Virus record (IMG/VR): IMGVR_UViG_3300033064_001323
Span: 1-51,634 of that record
DNA: 51,634 nucleotides
From: a virus
Reading direction: 5' to 3' (one strand)
The notes under the pieces are model-generated. The model saw nothing but the letters and a program-made list of their open reading frames with translations. It was not told the origin of the DNA and did not search any database. The position numbers were made by a program, and so were the translations under genes. Below, piece after piece: positions 27,199 to 35,028 of this stretch (its first letter is position 1; each line of letters starts with the position of its first letter).

Positions 27199-28713
27199 CT
27201 CTATGCTTTGTTGAATAATTTTCGTTGTTTCTGCCTCCGTTAAACCTCCATTTGGGAGGTCTTTTAGGGCTTGTGCTCGGTCTCCGAAAATGGCTGAAAG
27301 CACCCCTCCTGAAGACTGTCGTTCGGCTGTAATTCTAATGAACTCGCGGTTCTCTTCCAACTCTTTCATGCCCTTTACTAACTTGAAAAGTCGGTCAATT
27401 TCCTGCGAAGTATTGGGGTCAGGGTAGCCTCCGTTTAATTCTTCTGCAAACCGAGAGAAGGCAACTCGTGCTCCTTGCATCTCTATAACGACGTTTAATA
27501 GGGCTTTTAACTGTTCTTTAGTCTTTATCTCAACAGGTAGGTTGAAGGCACAGGAGTTCTGTGGTTTGAAGGCTGGGCAGTTAGAGGCGACAAAGCAAGT
27601 GTCGCATTGGCGTAAAGAAGTGCCAGTAGTTTGAACTAAAGGAACTTCTTTAAGAACGTCATTTCCCTCGTCATCTGTGTCTACAATCGTCTTCATCTTG
27701 TAGCCAAAGACAGGTAGGTTTTGAATCTCTTGAGGGTCTCTTTCAATCAGTTTTTTAGGCTCTTCTATCGCAGAATCTTTCCGCATCTCAAGGTCACTGT
27801 TATCAGAAAGGTCACCCCATGTTTCCGCGAAAGTGCTTAGTAGAGGGGTCTCACTGTTATCAGATAACAGAGGCTCTTTTCCCCCATCAATAATGTGTAG
27901 GTCGGGGCGTTTCTTGTCCATTGATTTCTCCAACTGTTGGTATGACCAGACTGCGACCTTAGAGGATTCCACCCCATTGTTCTTTAAGAACGCATCATAG
28001 TCTAAATTAGCCTTGGCTATTACTGACGAGTAGCGTTTTCTTGCTTGCCCCATCATCTTCTTGGGATACCGAACTACCTTCATTCCGTCCCAAATTATGG
28101 TCTCGCCATTTCTCATGGGAGACAACCACGATAGGGTTGTAGCAGTAGTAAAGGGTATCTGACGAAGATTATCAGGCTTGGCTGAGCCTAGGGCGTGGAA
28201 CTTCGTACCATACTGGCTAGACAGCCCTCTGGTGACCCCTGCAAGGCTCGTACAGGCTTCAATAGTAGCGTGGGGTATGGCTATATTTGAATAGCGTTTA
28301 GCCCATTGGCGTAGGACTGGAAGCCCGTAGGAGTCATGCCAAACAACCCACAATTTGGGGTCATGCTCAAAGGAAGCCCTTTCTTGAAGAATCCACTCCA
28401 ACCCTAGGGTCTGAGAATCCGCCTCAACAAACCCCAGAATAGACTCCAGGTTATTGGCGACAAACTCTTGGTATTCAGCCCCTAAAGAAGTTAGTTCCTC
28501 TTTAGACAACCCATCACGTTCAGCCTGGGCAATGCCAGAATCTACCAAGATGTCTAGTGTAGGTAGGAAGTGCTCAGAGACTAGCCATAACTTCTTTTGG
28601 GGTAATCCACGCTTCTTTAAGGCGTAAAAAGAAAGTGCCATGCGGGTAACACCCATGGATTCGAGCAGCGTTCGGTTGCTGCCAACTTCGGTGCCCCCGT
28701 AAATAATGTTCAT
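27196..28713 (-). CDS. TGT/DpdA-like TIM-barrel protein with C-terminal Cys cluster
   Basis: In the N-terminal 250 residues of this 505-residue protein, LWVVWHDSYGLPVLRQWAKR, KFHALGSAKPDNLRQIPFTT and TLSWLSPMRNGETIIWDG follow the order seen in phage relatives of tRNA-guanine transglycosylase, including DpdA, which inserts 7-deazaguanine bases into DNA. The last 190 residues carry CDTCFVASNCPAFKPQNSC (four Cys, possible Zn or Fe-S site) and a helical end. No preQ0 biosynthesis genes are in the window, so the substrate is unclear. A linker (about 285-320) contains two SDNS motifs encoded by CTGTTATC palindromes. Family assignment is moderate. Confidence 0.7.
   Translation of the reverse strand: MNIIYGGTEVGSNRTLLESMGVTRMALSFYALKKRGLPQKKLWLVSEHFLPTLDILVDSGIAQAERDGLSKEELTSLGAEYQEFVANNLESILGFVEADSQTLGLEWILQERASFEHDPKLWVVWHDSYGLPVLRQWAKRYSNIAIPHATIEACTSLAGVTRGLSSQYGTKFHALGSAKPDNLRQIPFTTATTLSWLSPMRNGETIIWDGMKVVRYPKKMMGQARKRYSSVIAKANLDYDAFLKNNGVESSKVAVWSYQQLEKSMDKKRPDLHIIDGGKEPLLSDNSETPLLSTFAETWGDLSDNSDLEMRKDSAIEEPKKLIERDPQEIQNLPVFGYKMKTIVDTDDEGNDVLKEVPLVQTTGTSLRQCDTCFVASNCPAFKPQNSCAFNLPVEIKTKEQLKALLNVVIEMQGARVAFSRFAEELNGGYPDPNTSQEIDRLFKLVKGMKELEENREFIRITAERQSSGGVLSAIFGDRAQALKDLPNGGLTEAETTKIIQQSIE
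27797..27813. promoter_or_regulatory. CTGTTATC site 3 (inside coding sequence, half site)
   Basis: CTGTTATCAGA followed by AAGGTC. It encodes SDNS in the linker of the 27196 gene on the other strand. Confidence 0.45.
27854..27870. promoter_or_regulatory. CTGTTATC site 4: perfect 17-bp palindrome
   Basis: CTGTTATC-A-GATAACAG, perfectly symmetric around A27862. It encodes LLSDNSE on the minus strand. Confidence 0.65.
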
Positions 28714-28715
28714 GC

Positions 28716-29210
28716 TTAGTCATCGAATCTAAAAAGAGCACCATCGTTGAAATTAGAAATGTCTAAAGAACGTTTGATGTTTCTTTTGGTGATTACGTCT
28801 TCAATATCTGTCCAGGCCCGCATTTTATGGGGAGCATCGGGACGATTCTGCACAAGCATGGTGTCTGGGTGGGCTAACACTAAAGAAGGTAGCCCCTGTT
28901 CAAATGCCCATGCTGCTAACTTTGGGTCACCAGTGACTAAGAGTTCTACCTGTTGTCTTGAGCGTGCAACGGTGATTTGGCGTTGAGCCAGTTCATCACC
29001 AATTAGGTCATAGGTATTATCAATGAGTTCGTCATAGCCAACGAAGCCGTTTACATTGAGCCAGTGCTCTGCTTGAGACTTACTCCAAGAGGTAAAAATT
29101 GCAACGCGGTGGGTAGGCTTAAATCCATAGTAGACCATCGCTCCAACTCTGCTTGGGTTGTCGCTGTTATCTGAACTAAGTACGCCTTCTAGTGCTACAA
29201 GTATGTTCAA
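28716..29210 (-). CDS. Degenerate HAD-like protein
   Basis: The 164-residue protein has the outline of the HAD fold: an N-terminal strand MNILVALEGVL where HAD enzymes have hhhDxDGxL, a second strand VAIFTSWS (motif II-like) and LLVTGDPKLAAWAFEQGLPS (motif IV-like). The nucleophile Asp is replaced by Ala and the second Asp by Glu, so phosphatase activity is unlikely. SSDNSDNPS after the first strand is encoded by a CTGTTATC half-site. It lies two bases from the TGT-like gene and one from the nucleotidyltransferase-like gene, so the three probably act together. Confidence 0.65.
   Translation of the reverse strand: MNILVALEGVLSSDNSDNPSRVGAMVYYGFKPTHRVAIFTSWSKSQAEHWLNVNGFVGYDELIDNTYDLIGDELAQRQITVARSRQQVELLVTGDPKLAAWAFEQGLPSLVLAHPDTMLVQNRPDAPHKMRAWTDIEDVITKRNIKRSLDISNFNDGALFRFDD
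29164..29180. promoter_or_regulatory. CTGTTATC site 5 (inside coding sequence, half site)
   Basis: CTGTTATCTGA, the left half of the palindrome with central T; the right half is degenerate. Encodes SDNS in the HAD-like protein. Confidence 0.4.
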
Positions 29211-29211
29211 G

Positions 29212-30153
29212 TTATCTGCCTGTTCTGTACATCGCTGCTCTACGAATGAGGGTTTGGGTATCTGGAAGTGTTACGCCGTAAGTTTCTAACTCATCGGTTT
29301 CTTTAAAAGAATCTAAGTAATCTTTCATTACACGAAGAGCAGCAACCGTGCCCAGTTTTTTTCCTGCTTGCCATCGGTAATTGTAGAAGTCTCCGTATCC
29401 TTCTCCTGAATCAGAGAAGGCTTTCTTTCGGCTACTGTGAATGTCATCCCATAAAGCAGAGGCTTGTTCTAAAACAGCAATCAACTGTGCTTCAGCATTT
29501 CTCCGAGAAGCAGGATTAGTTGCTGCCTTTAATGTTGTTGTTGCACTTGAATACCTAGAAACTAACTCAACGGCTTTTTGTTTATCCCGCATAGTTGCTT
29601 CTTCCCATGCGCTATTGTTTTTTGGTTGTGCCTGTGGGTCAGGGTGCACAGTCCACTCGCTATGTGTTAAGTCGTAAGCAGCGTAGGGTTTAATAACTCT
29701 GATGTCTGTAGCCCCAGGGTTTACATAGAAGGTGACTTCATAGCCTTCCCAATTAGTAGTGTTAGGCATAAGTTTGGTGCGAAAGTCATCGTTTAACATT
29801 TTACTGATTTCAGTATCAGACAACTGAGTGTAATCAGGGTTACTGCGTCTAAACGTTAAATAGTCCACGCCGATTAATACATCAAGGTCTGCAGGTGAAC
29901 GTTGAACTTTCCATTGGTAAGAAACACCTGAACCTGCTAACCAAGTAGTTGCCCAAGACTCTTGTGACCTATAAGCAGTGTCTAAGCAGTCTTTCACCAT
30001 TCTTAAAAGGCTGTTACGAATCCATGGCTTTACTGTCTGTCCCTGAAATAAAATAGGGTCTAACTCTTTTTCAGGGTTAGAAAAATACGAAGTGGTTGCC
30101 TCAGAGATATTCACTGAGCCAACCACTCGCGTTAAAGCATCGTTGCGGTTCAT
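29212..30153 (-). CDS. Nucleotidyltransferase-fold protein
   Basis: The 313-residue protein contains TTWLAGSGVSYQWKVQRSPA then DLDVLIGVDYLTFR at about residues 69-105. G-S-G ... S-P-x-D-L-D-V-L-I-G-V-D is the G-S/D-x-D signature of the polymerase-beta nucleotidyltransferase fold; a third acid could be D in GATDIRVIKPY. The C-terminal half is helical. It may transfer NMP to a base, sugar or protein. It is the promoter-proximal member of the three-gene TGT-HAD-NTase set; TAAAAT lies six bases before its ATG. Confidence 0.7.
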   Translation of the reverse strand: MNRNDALTRVVGSVNISEATTSYFSNPEKELDPILFQGQTVKPWIRNSLLRMVKDCLDTAYRSQESWATTWLAGSGVSYQWKVQRSPADLDVLIGVDYLTFRRSNPDYTQLSDTEISKMLNDDFRTKLMPNTTNWEGYEVTFYVNPGATDIRVIKPYAAYDLTHSEWTVHPDPQAQPKNNSAWEEATMRDKQKAVELVSRYSSATTTLKAATNPASRRNAEAQLIAVLEQASALWDDIHSSRKKAFSDSGEGYGDFYNYRWQAGKKLGTVAALRVMKDYLDSFKETDELETYGVTLPDTQTLIRRAAMYRTGR

Positions 30154-30159
30154 GCTTTT

Positions 30160-30165
30160 ATTTTA
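30160..30165 (-). promoter_or_regulatory. Possible -10 box before 30153 gene
   Basis: TAAAAT, six bases (AAAAGC), ATG 30153, at the 3' end of the preceding gene. GAAGAG just upstream might alternatively serve as a weak, distant ribosome site. Confidence 0.4.
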
Positions 30166-30375
30166 CTCTTCATCGTCCTCAATTATCGGCTTGAAGAAGT
30201 GTTTTTTCATAGGGACACGTCTCTCTTTATCTACAGCAGGAGCATCAATGTAGCCACAAACTGTATGAGCACTGGTAAACCTATGTGTGAGATGCCATAG
30301 TTGTTCGGTCTCTTCTTTGTCTCCTGTGAGGCTTAGAGTAGCCCCACAAGCACAAGACATCTCAATGGCAACCAT
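30163..30375 (-). CDS. Zinc-finger protein, 70 aa
   Basis: EMSCACGATLSL, then LTHRFTSAHTVCGY: Cys8, Cys10, the His pair and Cys40 can form a zinc site. This C-x-C-G ... H-x3-H/C pattern recurs in actinophage small proteins. The end is acidic (FKPIIEDDEE). It starts one base after the stop of the 30377 gene, so it is translationally coupled. Confidence 0.8.
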   Translation of the reverse strand: MVAIEMSCACGATLSLTGDKEETEQLWHLTHRFTSAHTVCGYIDAPAVDKERRVPMKKHFFKPIIEDDEE

Positions 30376-30376
30376 G

Positions 30377-30727
30377 TTAGTTTTCTACGATTTCTGCTTC
30401 TTCAGTTTCGAATGAAACGGCTTGACCATTACTTGCGTCAAACTCAACACCACGCTCTTTTAGGTTCTGAGCGATTCGCTCTGGAACTGTCATGTCACGT
30501 TGTGCCATAGCATTCATAACACCAGCAACTACGCGGTCTGCAAGCAAAGAAGCCTCAATATCAGAGACAATCTCTTTGGCAACCTTGTAAATGTCGAATG
30601 TAGATGCTGTGCGTTCAGTAGTTACGTTTGTAGGTAACTCCTTGTAAGTCTGGATATTGCCGTCTTTTTCGACTCCTACAACAAAGTAGAAATCGAGGTC
30701 TAAGTTATTATTTTCCATGTTAGTCAT
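30377..30727 (-). CDS. Hypothetical protein, 116 aa
   Basis: ATG 30727 lies inside the end of the previous gene (eight-base overlap) behind ATGGGAATGT; ATG 30718 is an alternative. The protein has a beta-like start (LDLDFYFVVGVEKDGNIQTY), a long helix (KVAKEIVSDIEASLLADRVV) and an acidic end. No motif is recognised. Confidence 0.78.
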   Translation of the reverse strand: MTNMENNNLDLDFYFVVGVEKDGNIQTYKELPTNVTTERTASTFDIYKVAKEIVSDIEASLLADRVVAGVMNAMAQRDMTVPERIAQNLKERGVEFDASNGQAVSFETEEAEIVEN

Positions 30728-31274
30728 ACATTCCCATCAGTTGTCGTTTACGTTGAACTACCTTAGCGTGGATTGGACAAAAATGACACAAGTAATTTTT
30801 TGGTCCTGCCATCGTTGTGTCTAATCCTAACTCTTTTCTTTCCTTTTTTGTATTAGGCACAAGTTTCTTACTGTCACTTTGATAATCAGGGCAACTGTCT
30901 TGTGGTCTATTTCTGCTCTTCCAGCAGTTCATGGCATCTTCACCAAATTGACTCTTAGTATCGTAGAAAGTAGAGTCGATTTCGTCAAGACCCTTAGAGC
31001 CACCACCTTTAATTTGGCGAATCATATCTCTGCGAGCATCTGTGTTACTCCACGCCTTTACTGGAACAATAAAGAGCAATCCTTTATGTTCTTCTCCAGA
31101 AGGGAACTTATGTTTTTCACACGCAATTTCTAATAGGTAATCTTGTTCTGGAGCACCTACGTAGGGAGGGAGTTCTTCAATACTGTTACACACTTTGCAG
31201 TGTAAAAGACGAATGACTGGACCAGTGTTTTGGTCATCAGATTTACGAGAACCCAATAAAGGGATTTGTCCCAT
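30720..31274 (-). CDS. Multi-Cys zinc-binding phage protein, 184 aa
   Basis: AAGGAG precedes ATG 31274. Cys clusters are HCKVC (25-29), ACEKH (51-55), NCW and SCPDY in the middle, and YLCHFCPIHAKV near the end; at least two zinc sites are likely. The segment RRDMIRQIKGGGSKGLDEID is basic and Gly-rich. Such proteins recur in actinophages without known role. Confidence 0.8.
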   Translation of the reverse strand: MGQIPLLGSRKSDDQNTGPVIRLLHCKVCNSIEELPPYVGAPEQDYLLEIACEKHKFPSGEEHKGLLFIVPVKAWSNTDARRDMIRQIKGGGSKGLDEIDSTFYDTKSQFGEDAMNCWKSRNRPQDSCPDYQSDSKKLVPNTKKERKELGLDTTMAGPKNYLCHFCPIHAKVVQRKRQLMGMYD

Positions 31275-31314
31275 GTGATACTCCTTGTTCAGTAAACGGT
31301 AAGTCTACAGTTAA

Positions 31315-31500
31315 TTAATCTATTTTGACGCGACGCTTCCTACCACCAACGGTTGGAATTGGTTTTCTAATCTTTCCACCCTTTTTGCGGTTAGGTCTTG
31401 CTCCGCCACCTTCTTTACGTTCTTCAGTGAACTCAACTCTTACTTGCTTGGCTCCACCTTTACCTGCTTTAGCACCAATGCCACGAGGTTTTTTTGCCAT
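31315..31500 (-). CDS. Small Lys/Arg-rich protein, 61 aa
   Basis: MAKKPRGIGAKAGKGGAKQV continues to RKKGGKIRKPIPTVGGRKRR and ends VKID. Extremely basic and Gly-rich, with no acidic cluster except EFTEERKEGGG. Likely to bind nucleic acid; may be packaged. It is the last of a run of small basic genes that are spaced one to three bases apart. Confidence 0.75.
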   Translation of the reverse strand: MAKKPRGIGAKAGKGGAKQVRVEFTEERKEGGGARPNRKKGGKIRKPIPTVGGRKRRVKID

Positions 31501-31502
31501 GG

Positions 31503-31709
31503 TTACTTACCAGGGTTTACCTTGTTTGGGTGTTCAGTAGTTGCAAAACCATAGTTAAAGAAAGGGTTTAGTGCTTGACGATTAGCAAGAGTCTCTTCTG
31601 ACCCTGCACCTGGAACAACTTCAGTATCAGGACGAGCCTTACGATACTTACCATCTGTTGCACCAGCATCTAGTGATTGGTTCATTGAACGTGATGAATT
31701 AACAGCCAT
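31503..31709 (-). CDS. Hypothetical protein, 68 aa
   Basis: The product MAVNSSRSMNQSLDAGATDG is polar and low in hydrophobic residues except NPFFNYGFATTEHPNKVNPG at the end. Probably unstructured alone. Sits between two basic genes with two-base gaps on both sides. Confidence 0.74.
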   Translation of the reverse strand: MAVNSSRSMNQSLDAGATDGKYRKARPDTEVVPGAGSEETLANRQALNPFFNYGFATTEHPNKVNPGK

Positions 31710-31711
31710 GA

Positions 31712-32029
31712 TTATTTCGCTTTCTTTGGGTTTGCTCGCATTGGTTCTTTATCAGTCAAGTGATATTTTTCAGGATTATCAGAAACACGTTTTGCTGCAG
31801 TTTTGTAATTTTTTGCTCTGGCGTATGGGTCGTTTCCTGCCTCAAAACCAACACTACGTGCTGTATCTTTAACAGCACGGCGTTCATCTGCGCCAGTACT
31901 TGCAAATTTATCTGCTGTTGAACGCTTTGGTGCAGCACGTAACGTTCCCGTTTTTGCCATAGCAGAAATCTGTGCTTTGGTTGTGGCACTAGCAGCCTTG
32001 TTTGCTTTACGACGGTCATTCCAATTCAT
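31712..32029 (-). CDS. Basic Ala/Lys-rich protein, 105 aa
   Basis: AAAGGAACAACTC precedes ATG 32029. MNWNDRRKANKAASATTKAQ and ARAKNYKTAAKRVSDNPEKY are basic helical stretches, and the end is RANPKKAK. The composition resembles histone-like or internal virion proteins, but no family is recognised. Confidence 0.75.
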   Translation of the reverse strand: MNWNDRRKANKAASATTKAQISAMAKTGTLRAAPKRSTADKFASTGADERRAVKDTARSVGFEAGNDPYARAKNYKTAAKRVSDNPEKYHLTDKEPMRANPKKAK

Positions 32030-32628
32030 GAGTTGTTCCTTTCAGCACGAATTTTTCTCATTCGTTCTTGATAGCCTGCTTGGCTATTCTCAATATTACT
32101 CTCTGAGGAGTTCTTATAAATGCTAAGTCTGTCATCAATTGCTTTATGAGCCAGGGCTAAGTGCTTTGGAGAGTCTTGGGTGGGGTTAGCAACCGAGGTT
32201 TTTGCCACTCCAAGGGACATGTGGATGTCTGGAGCACCTATGGCTATGGTTGCATGGACCTCATTAAAGGCTTCGTGATGCTCATGAAAGGCTGGGGTTC
32301 CGTGGGTTTCTTGCATATTCTTTAGGTGCATTCGTGCTTGGTCTACTAGCCCCTTGATTACAGGGTAGGAACCTGCTGCACCTTTTGCTGCTGTGCCAAC
32401 ACCACGAACTGCTGAAACTCTTTGAACTGCACCAATTTTTTGCTCAGGAACTCCCATTGTATTTCTGTCAGCCGTTGGTAAATCTGTTCTACGAGCAGCA
32501 TCTCTTTCTTGAGGGGAAGTGCCAACTAATTTTCCGTCATCGCCTCTTTTTACTGTAGGAACAGCAATTTTTCCTGATGAAAGTAAAGGCTTACCGCTTT
32601 TAGTTTTTGCTCGTGGTTTTTTGCTCAT
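32026..32628 (-). CDS. Basic protein with His-rich centre, 200 aa
   Basis: MSKKPRAKTKSGKPLLSSGK begins a basic lead of about 75 residues; the centre has THGTPAFHEHHEAFNEVHAT and the end is helical and charged (QAGYQERMRKIRAERNN). It overlaps both neighbours by four bases. No enzyme motif; the His-rich helix could bind metal. Freshwater phage proteins of this style are usually unassigned. Confidence 0.76.
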   Translation of the reverse strand: MSKKPRAKTKSGKPLLSSGKIAVPTVKRGDDGKLVGTSPQERDAARRTDLPTADRNTMGVPEQKIGAVQRVSAVRGVGTAAKGAAGSYPVIKGLVDQARMHLKNMQETHGTPAFHEHHEAFNEVHATIAIGAPDIHMSLGVAKTSVANPTQDSPKHLALAHKAIDDRLSIYKNSSESNIENSQAGYQERMRKIRAERNNS

Positions 32629-32825
32629 GCCATTCTATCCTTAAGACGTTTGGCAGAATGCTGGGAGAAGCACTGTGGGCACATACCCTTGCTATACATC
32701 ATAGACACAGGGTCCATAATAACACCACATTGTGGGCAAGCAGCAGAACCGTTGTATTTAACAGCGTTGTCCATAATTAGTTTTGCCTGCATTTCAACAG
32801 TGAAGTTGCCTGAATCCATATCCAT
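32625..32825 (-). CDS. Zinc-ribbon protein, 66 aa
   Basis: AACPQCGVIMDPVSMMYSKG and MCPQCFSQH give two C-P-x-C knuckles 15 residues apart, a complete ribbon, with a basic C-terminus (SAKRLKDRMA). It overlaps its neighbours by one and four bases. Probably nucleic-acid or protein binding. Confidence 0.82.
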   Translation of the reverse strand: MDMDSGNFTVEMQAKLIMDNAVKYNGSAACPQCGVIMDPVSMMYSKGMCPQCFSQHSAKRLKDRMA

Positions 32826-33196
32826 TAGTTATTCCCCAAACTATTTCTCATAGAACCTGTGTAACCTGCTACTCCTCCTGAGTACCAGCCAACTCTTGGC
32901 TCAACGTAGTTACGGTCGATAGTAACTATGTCATCGATGCCTAAAGTTTTTCTGTTGTAGCCGTATTTTTCTGGGAACAACCGAATCTGAGGTAGGTTAG
33001 GGCGAACCATTGCTTGAATGTCTGCACCTGGGATGTTCATAACCATTAAGGCTTGAGAAGTTAAACGCTCTTCATTAGAAGACCAAGGTCCAGTATATTG
33101 CCAGCGTTTTGCAACTTGGTCAGGCATGAATGGAGGACGTTGAGTCCAAGGCTTTGTGTGGTCATAACGACCGTCTGTGCCACTACCTCTAGCCAT
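32825..33196 (-). CDS. Hypothetical protein, 123 aa
   Basis: MARGSGTDGRYDHTKPWTQR leads to RWQYTGPWSSNEERLTSQAL and a middle with VMNIPGADIQAMVRPNLPQI. It ends Gly-rich (WYSGGVAGYTGSMRNSLGNN). It overlaps the DUF7178 gene by eight bases. No family is recognised. Confidence 0.76.
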   Translation of the reverse strand: MARGSGTDGRYDHTKPWTQRPPFMPDQVAKRWQYTGPWSSNEERLTSQALMVMNIPGADIQAMVRPNLPQIRLFPEKYGYNRKTLGIDDIVTIDRNYVEPRVGWYSGGVAGYTGSMRNSLGNN

Positions 33197-33824
33197 TTGC
33201 CTGTCTTCCTTTTAGTTGAGTTCCCCATGTTACCGCTTGAACTTGATTAGGAATCGGCATACCTAATTCGTGAGCAGCATTTCTATAAGCATCTGCAAAA
33301 TGGCGGTATTTAGGTCCTTTCATTTGACCCTTTAACACATGGGTCATTTCTCCCTTACTATCAACAGCAATATCGTAAGCATGACGGTCAATAGTAATAG
33401 GCGTTGGATTTTCTGGGTCTACAATATTTTGATAAAAGTTTAATGTTTTTGGGCCTGATTTAAAACTAAATAAACCATCAGGGTCTTCGCCATCTAATAT
33501 TCTTTTAGCCTTATCTACAGTGTTTACATGTGCCATGTGATGGGCTGTAGTTCCTGTGCTTACTAACTCTTTGGCAGCCCTTATATTACGACTCCACTCC
33601 ATAGAAGGACTTAAAGCAGAGATAATTCCTGCTCCTTTTTTAACATCGCCTTTACCTAGTTTAAATGCTTCTTCATGTGCTCTTCGATACCAATTTAATC
33701 CTGTATCTCGTTCTTCACGTGAAGCACTGTTGAAGCGTGTTTGTATACTTTCAACATGTTTTTGCATTAACTGTTGAGACATGATGGGGCTAAAAACAAC
33801 CCGCTTTGCTAATTCTTCTGCCAT
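33189..33824 (-). CDS. DUF7178-like protein
   Basis: The 211-residue protein carries the family blocks: GLNWYRRAHEEAFKLGKG, GAGIISALSPSMEWSRNIRA, KAKRILDGEDPDGLFSFKSG, GPKTLNFYQNIVDPENPTPI, TIDRHAYDIA and a C-terminal IPNQVQAVTWGTQL. The order resembles a helix-hairpin-helix or endonuclease-III-like arrangement with a conserved T-I-D-R-H, so DNA binding or glycosylase-like activity is possible; no activity has been shown to my knowledge. GGAGATAAC precedes ATG 33824. Confidence 0.83.
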   Translation of the reverse strand: MAEELAKRVVFSPIMSQQLMQKHVESIQTRFNSASREERDTGLNWYRRAHEEAFKLGKGDVKKGAGIISALSPSMEWSRNIRAAKELVSTGTTAHHMAHVNTVDKAKRILDGEDPDGLFSFKSGPKTLNFYQNIVDPENPTPITIDRHAYDIAVDSKGEMTHVLKGQMKGPKYRHFADAYRNAAHELGMPIPNQVQAVTWGTQLKGRQANG

Positions 33825-33825
33825 G

Positions 33826-34356
33826 TTATCTCCAGGCAGGACGCATATTTAAAAGTTGAGATGCTCTCTTTGGATTTAATTGCCCAGGTTGGTCAGCACG
33901 TAGGTTTGCTTTTCCATCATTAACGAGATGCGGGGCAGGGGTCAGTTCAACCACTGGGCTATTTCGGGCCACACGATATACAACCGTTCCGTTGGTATTA
34001 TCCATTTTCGCATTCATTTGGCGCGATAATCCACGGGTTGGTTGTAACTCGACGGGCCAGTAATAACCACTTGGCTCAATGCGTTCACCTTTGTGAACAC
34101 CTCGTTGGTACGCCTTCTTGTTAACATTGTTCTTGAGTGAATCAAGAAGTCTGTCATCTCGACGACGTGTAGTAAGTGTACCTAAATATCCGTCAGGATA
34201 CTCAGCAGACGGAACTCTTCCTACACCAATTCTTTGAAAGTCTAAGTTATCTCTAACTGCGGGTCCGCCAGAACCACCTTGATTGTTGTAACCATACAAA
34301 CCACCTGCTCCAAGTGATTGCCAATCTTGATTTGGGGACATACTGCTACTAGGCAT
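33826..34356 (-). CDS. Hypothetical protein, 176 aa
   Basis: MPSSSMSPNQDWQSLGAGGL has a Gly/Asn-rich start (YNNQGGSGG), a charged middle (TTRRRDDRLLDSLKNNVNKK) and a more ordered C-terminal half (GYYWPVELQPTRGLSRQMNA, TVVYRVARNSPVVELTPAPH). It overlaps the upstream gene by one base. No function is recognised. Confidence 0.76.
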   Translation of the reverse strand: MPSSSMSPNQDWQSLGAGGLYGYNNQGGSGGPAVRDNLDFQRIGVGRVPSAEYPDGYLGTLTTRRRDDRLLDSLKNNVNKKAYQRGVHKGERIEPSGYYWPVELQPTRGLSRQMNAKMDNTNGTVVYRVARNSPVVELTPAPHLVNDGKANLRADQPGQLNPKRASQLLNMRPAWR

Positions 34357-34976
34357 TATTCACCTCTCATACGGTTTGTGCGATTCTCATTTATAGTTCT
34401 TAAAACACTTTCGTAATTAACCGCTTTTCCATTTAGTGTTCCGCCAACTTTTTTCCAGTCTTTATTTGCGTATTGGTTACGAGTAAAACTACCCTTACCG
34501 CCTGCCATATCTAATGCACCTGGGCGATAGCGTGGGTCTGAATCATTTTTACCTAAGTCACCAGTGTGGAATAAAACATCTCCACCTTCTTTAAGGTGGT
34601 GTCCTCTGCTAGAAACTCGACTTCCAGGCAATGCATAAGCAGCCTGCTGTTTTTCGGTTTCTCCCATTTTTTGAGATTCACTAGGAGTTGAAACCTGAAC
34701 TGATAAATCTTGAGTGTAATGTCCCTCTGGGTATTTCCAAGCACCGTGAACTGCTGCTGCATTACCTTGAACTGCGGGTTTATTCTTTTCTTTAAAAGAA
34801 GTTATGTCTGCTTCTTTTGCAGGTAGTGGTAGTGTCTTTTCAGCACCAGAAAAGGCTGTCATAAACCCTTTGCCTGAAACCTCTGTTCGGTCTTTAAAGT
34901 TTAGGGAGGCTCCACCCGTGTTTGGGTTGTTTAAGTGCTCCGCAAATTGACCATCACTAAGGGCTGCATTACTCAT
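34356..34976 (-). CDS. Hypothetical protein, 206 aa
   Basis: MSNALSDG-like start (MSNAALSDGQFAEHLNNPNT) followed by polar sequence with RHHL-type segments (SSRGHHLKEGGDVLFHTGDL) and NRMRGE at the end. It resembles phage proteins with short conserved blocks and no known fold. It opens the 30-35 kb minus-strand set; CTGACA, 17 bases, GAACAT, six bases and ATG 34976 give a leaderless promoter. Confidence 0.75.
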   Translation of the reverse strand: MSNAALSDGQFAEHLNNPNTGGASLNFKDRTEVSGKGFMTAFSGAEKTLPLPAKEADITSFKEKNKPAVQGNAAAVHGAWKYPEGHYTQDLSVQVSTPSESQKMGETEKQQAAYALPGSRVSSRGHHLKEGGDVLFHTGDLGKNDSDPRYRPGALDMAGGKGSFTRNQYANKDWKKVGGTLNGKAVNYESVLRTINENRTNRMRGE

Positions 34977-34982
34977 ACCTAT

Positions 34983-35011
34983 ATGTTCTAAGATAAGGTA
35001 GCGTTTGTCAG
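34983..35011 (-). promoter_or_regulatory. Leaderless promoter for 34976 operon
   Basis: CTGACA (35011-35006), 17-base spacer, GAACAT (34988-34983), ATAGGT, ATG 34976. The -35 matches five of six bases. Confidence 0.6.
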
Positions 35012-35028
35012 GATAAAGGGGGTATCAA

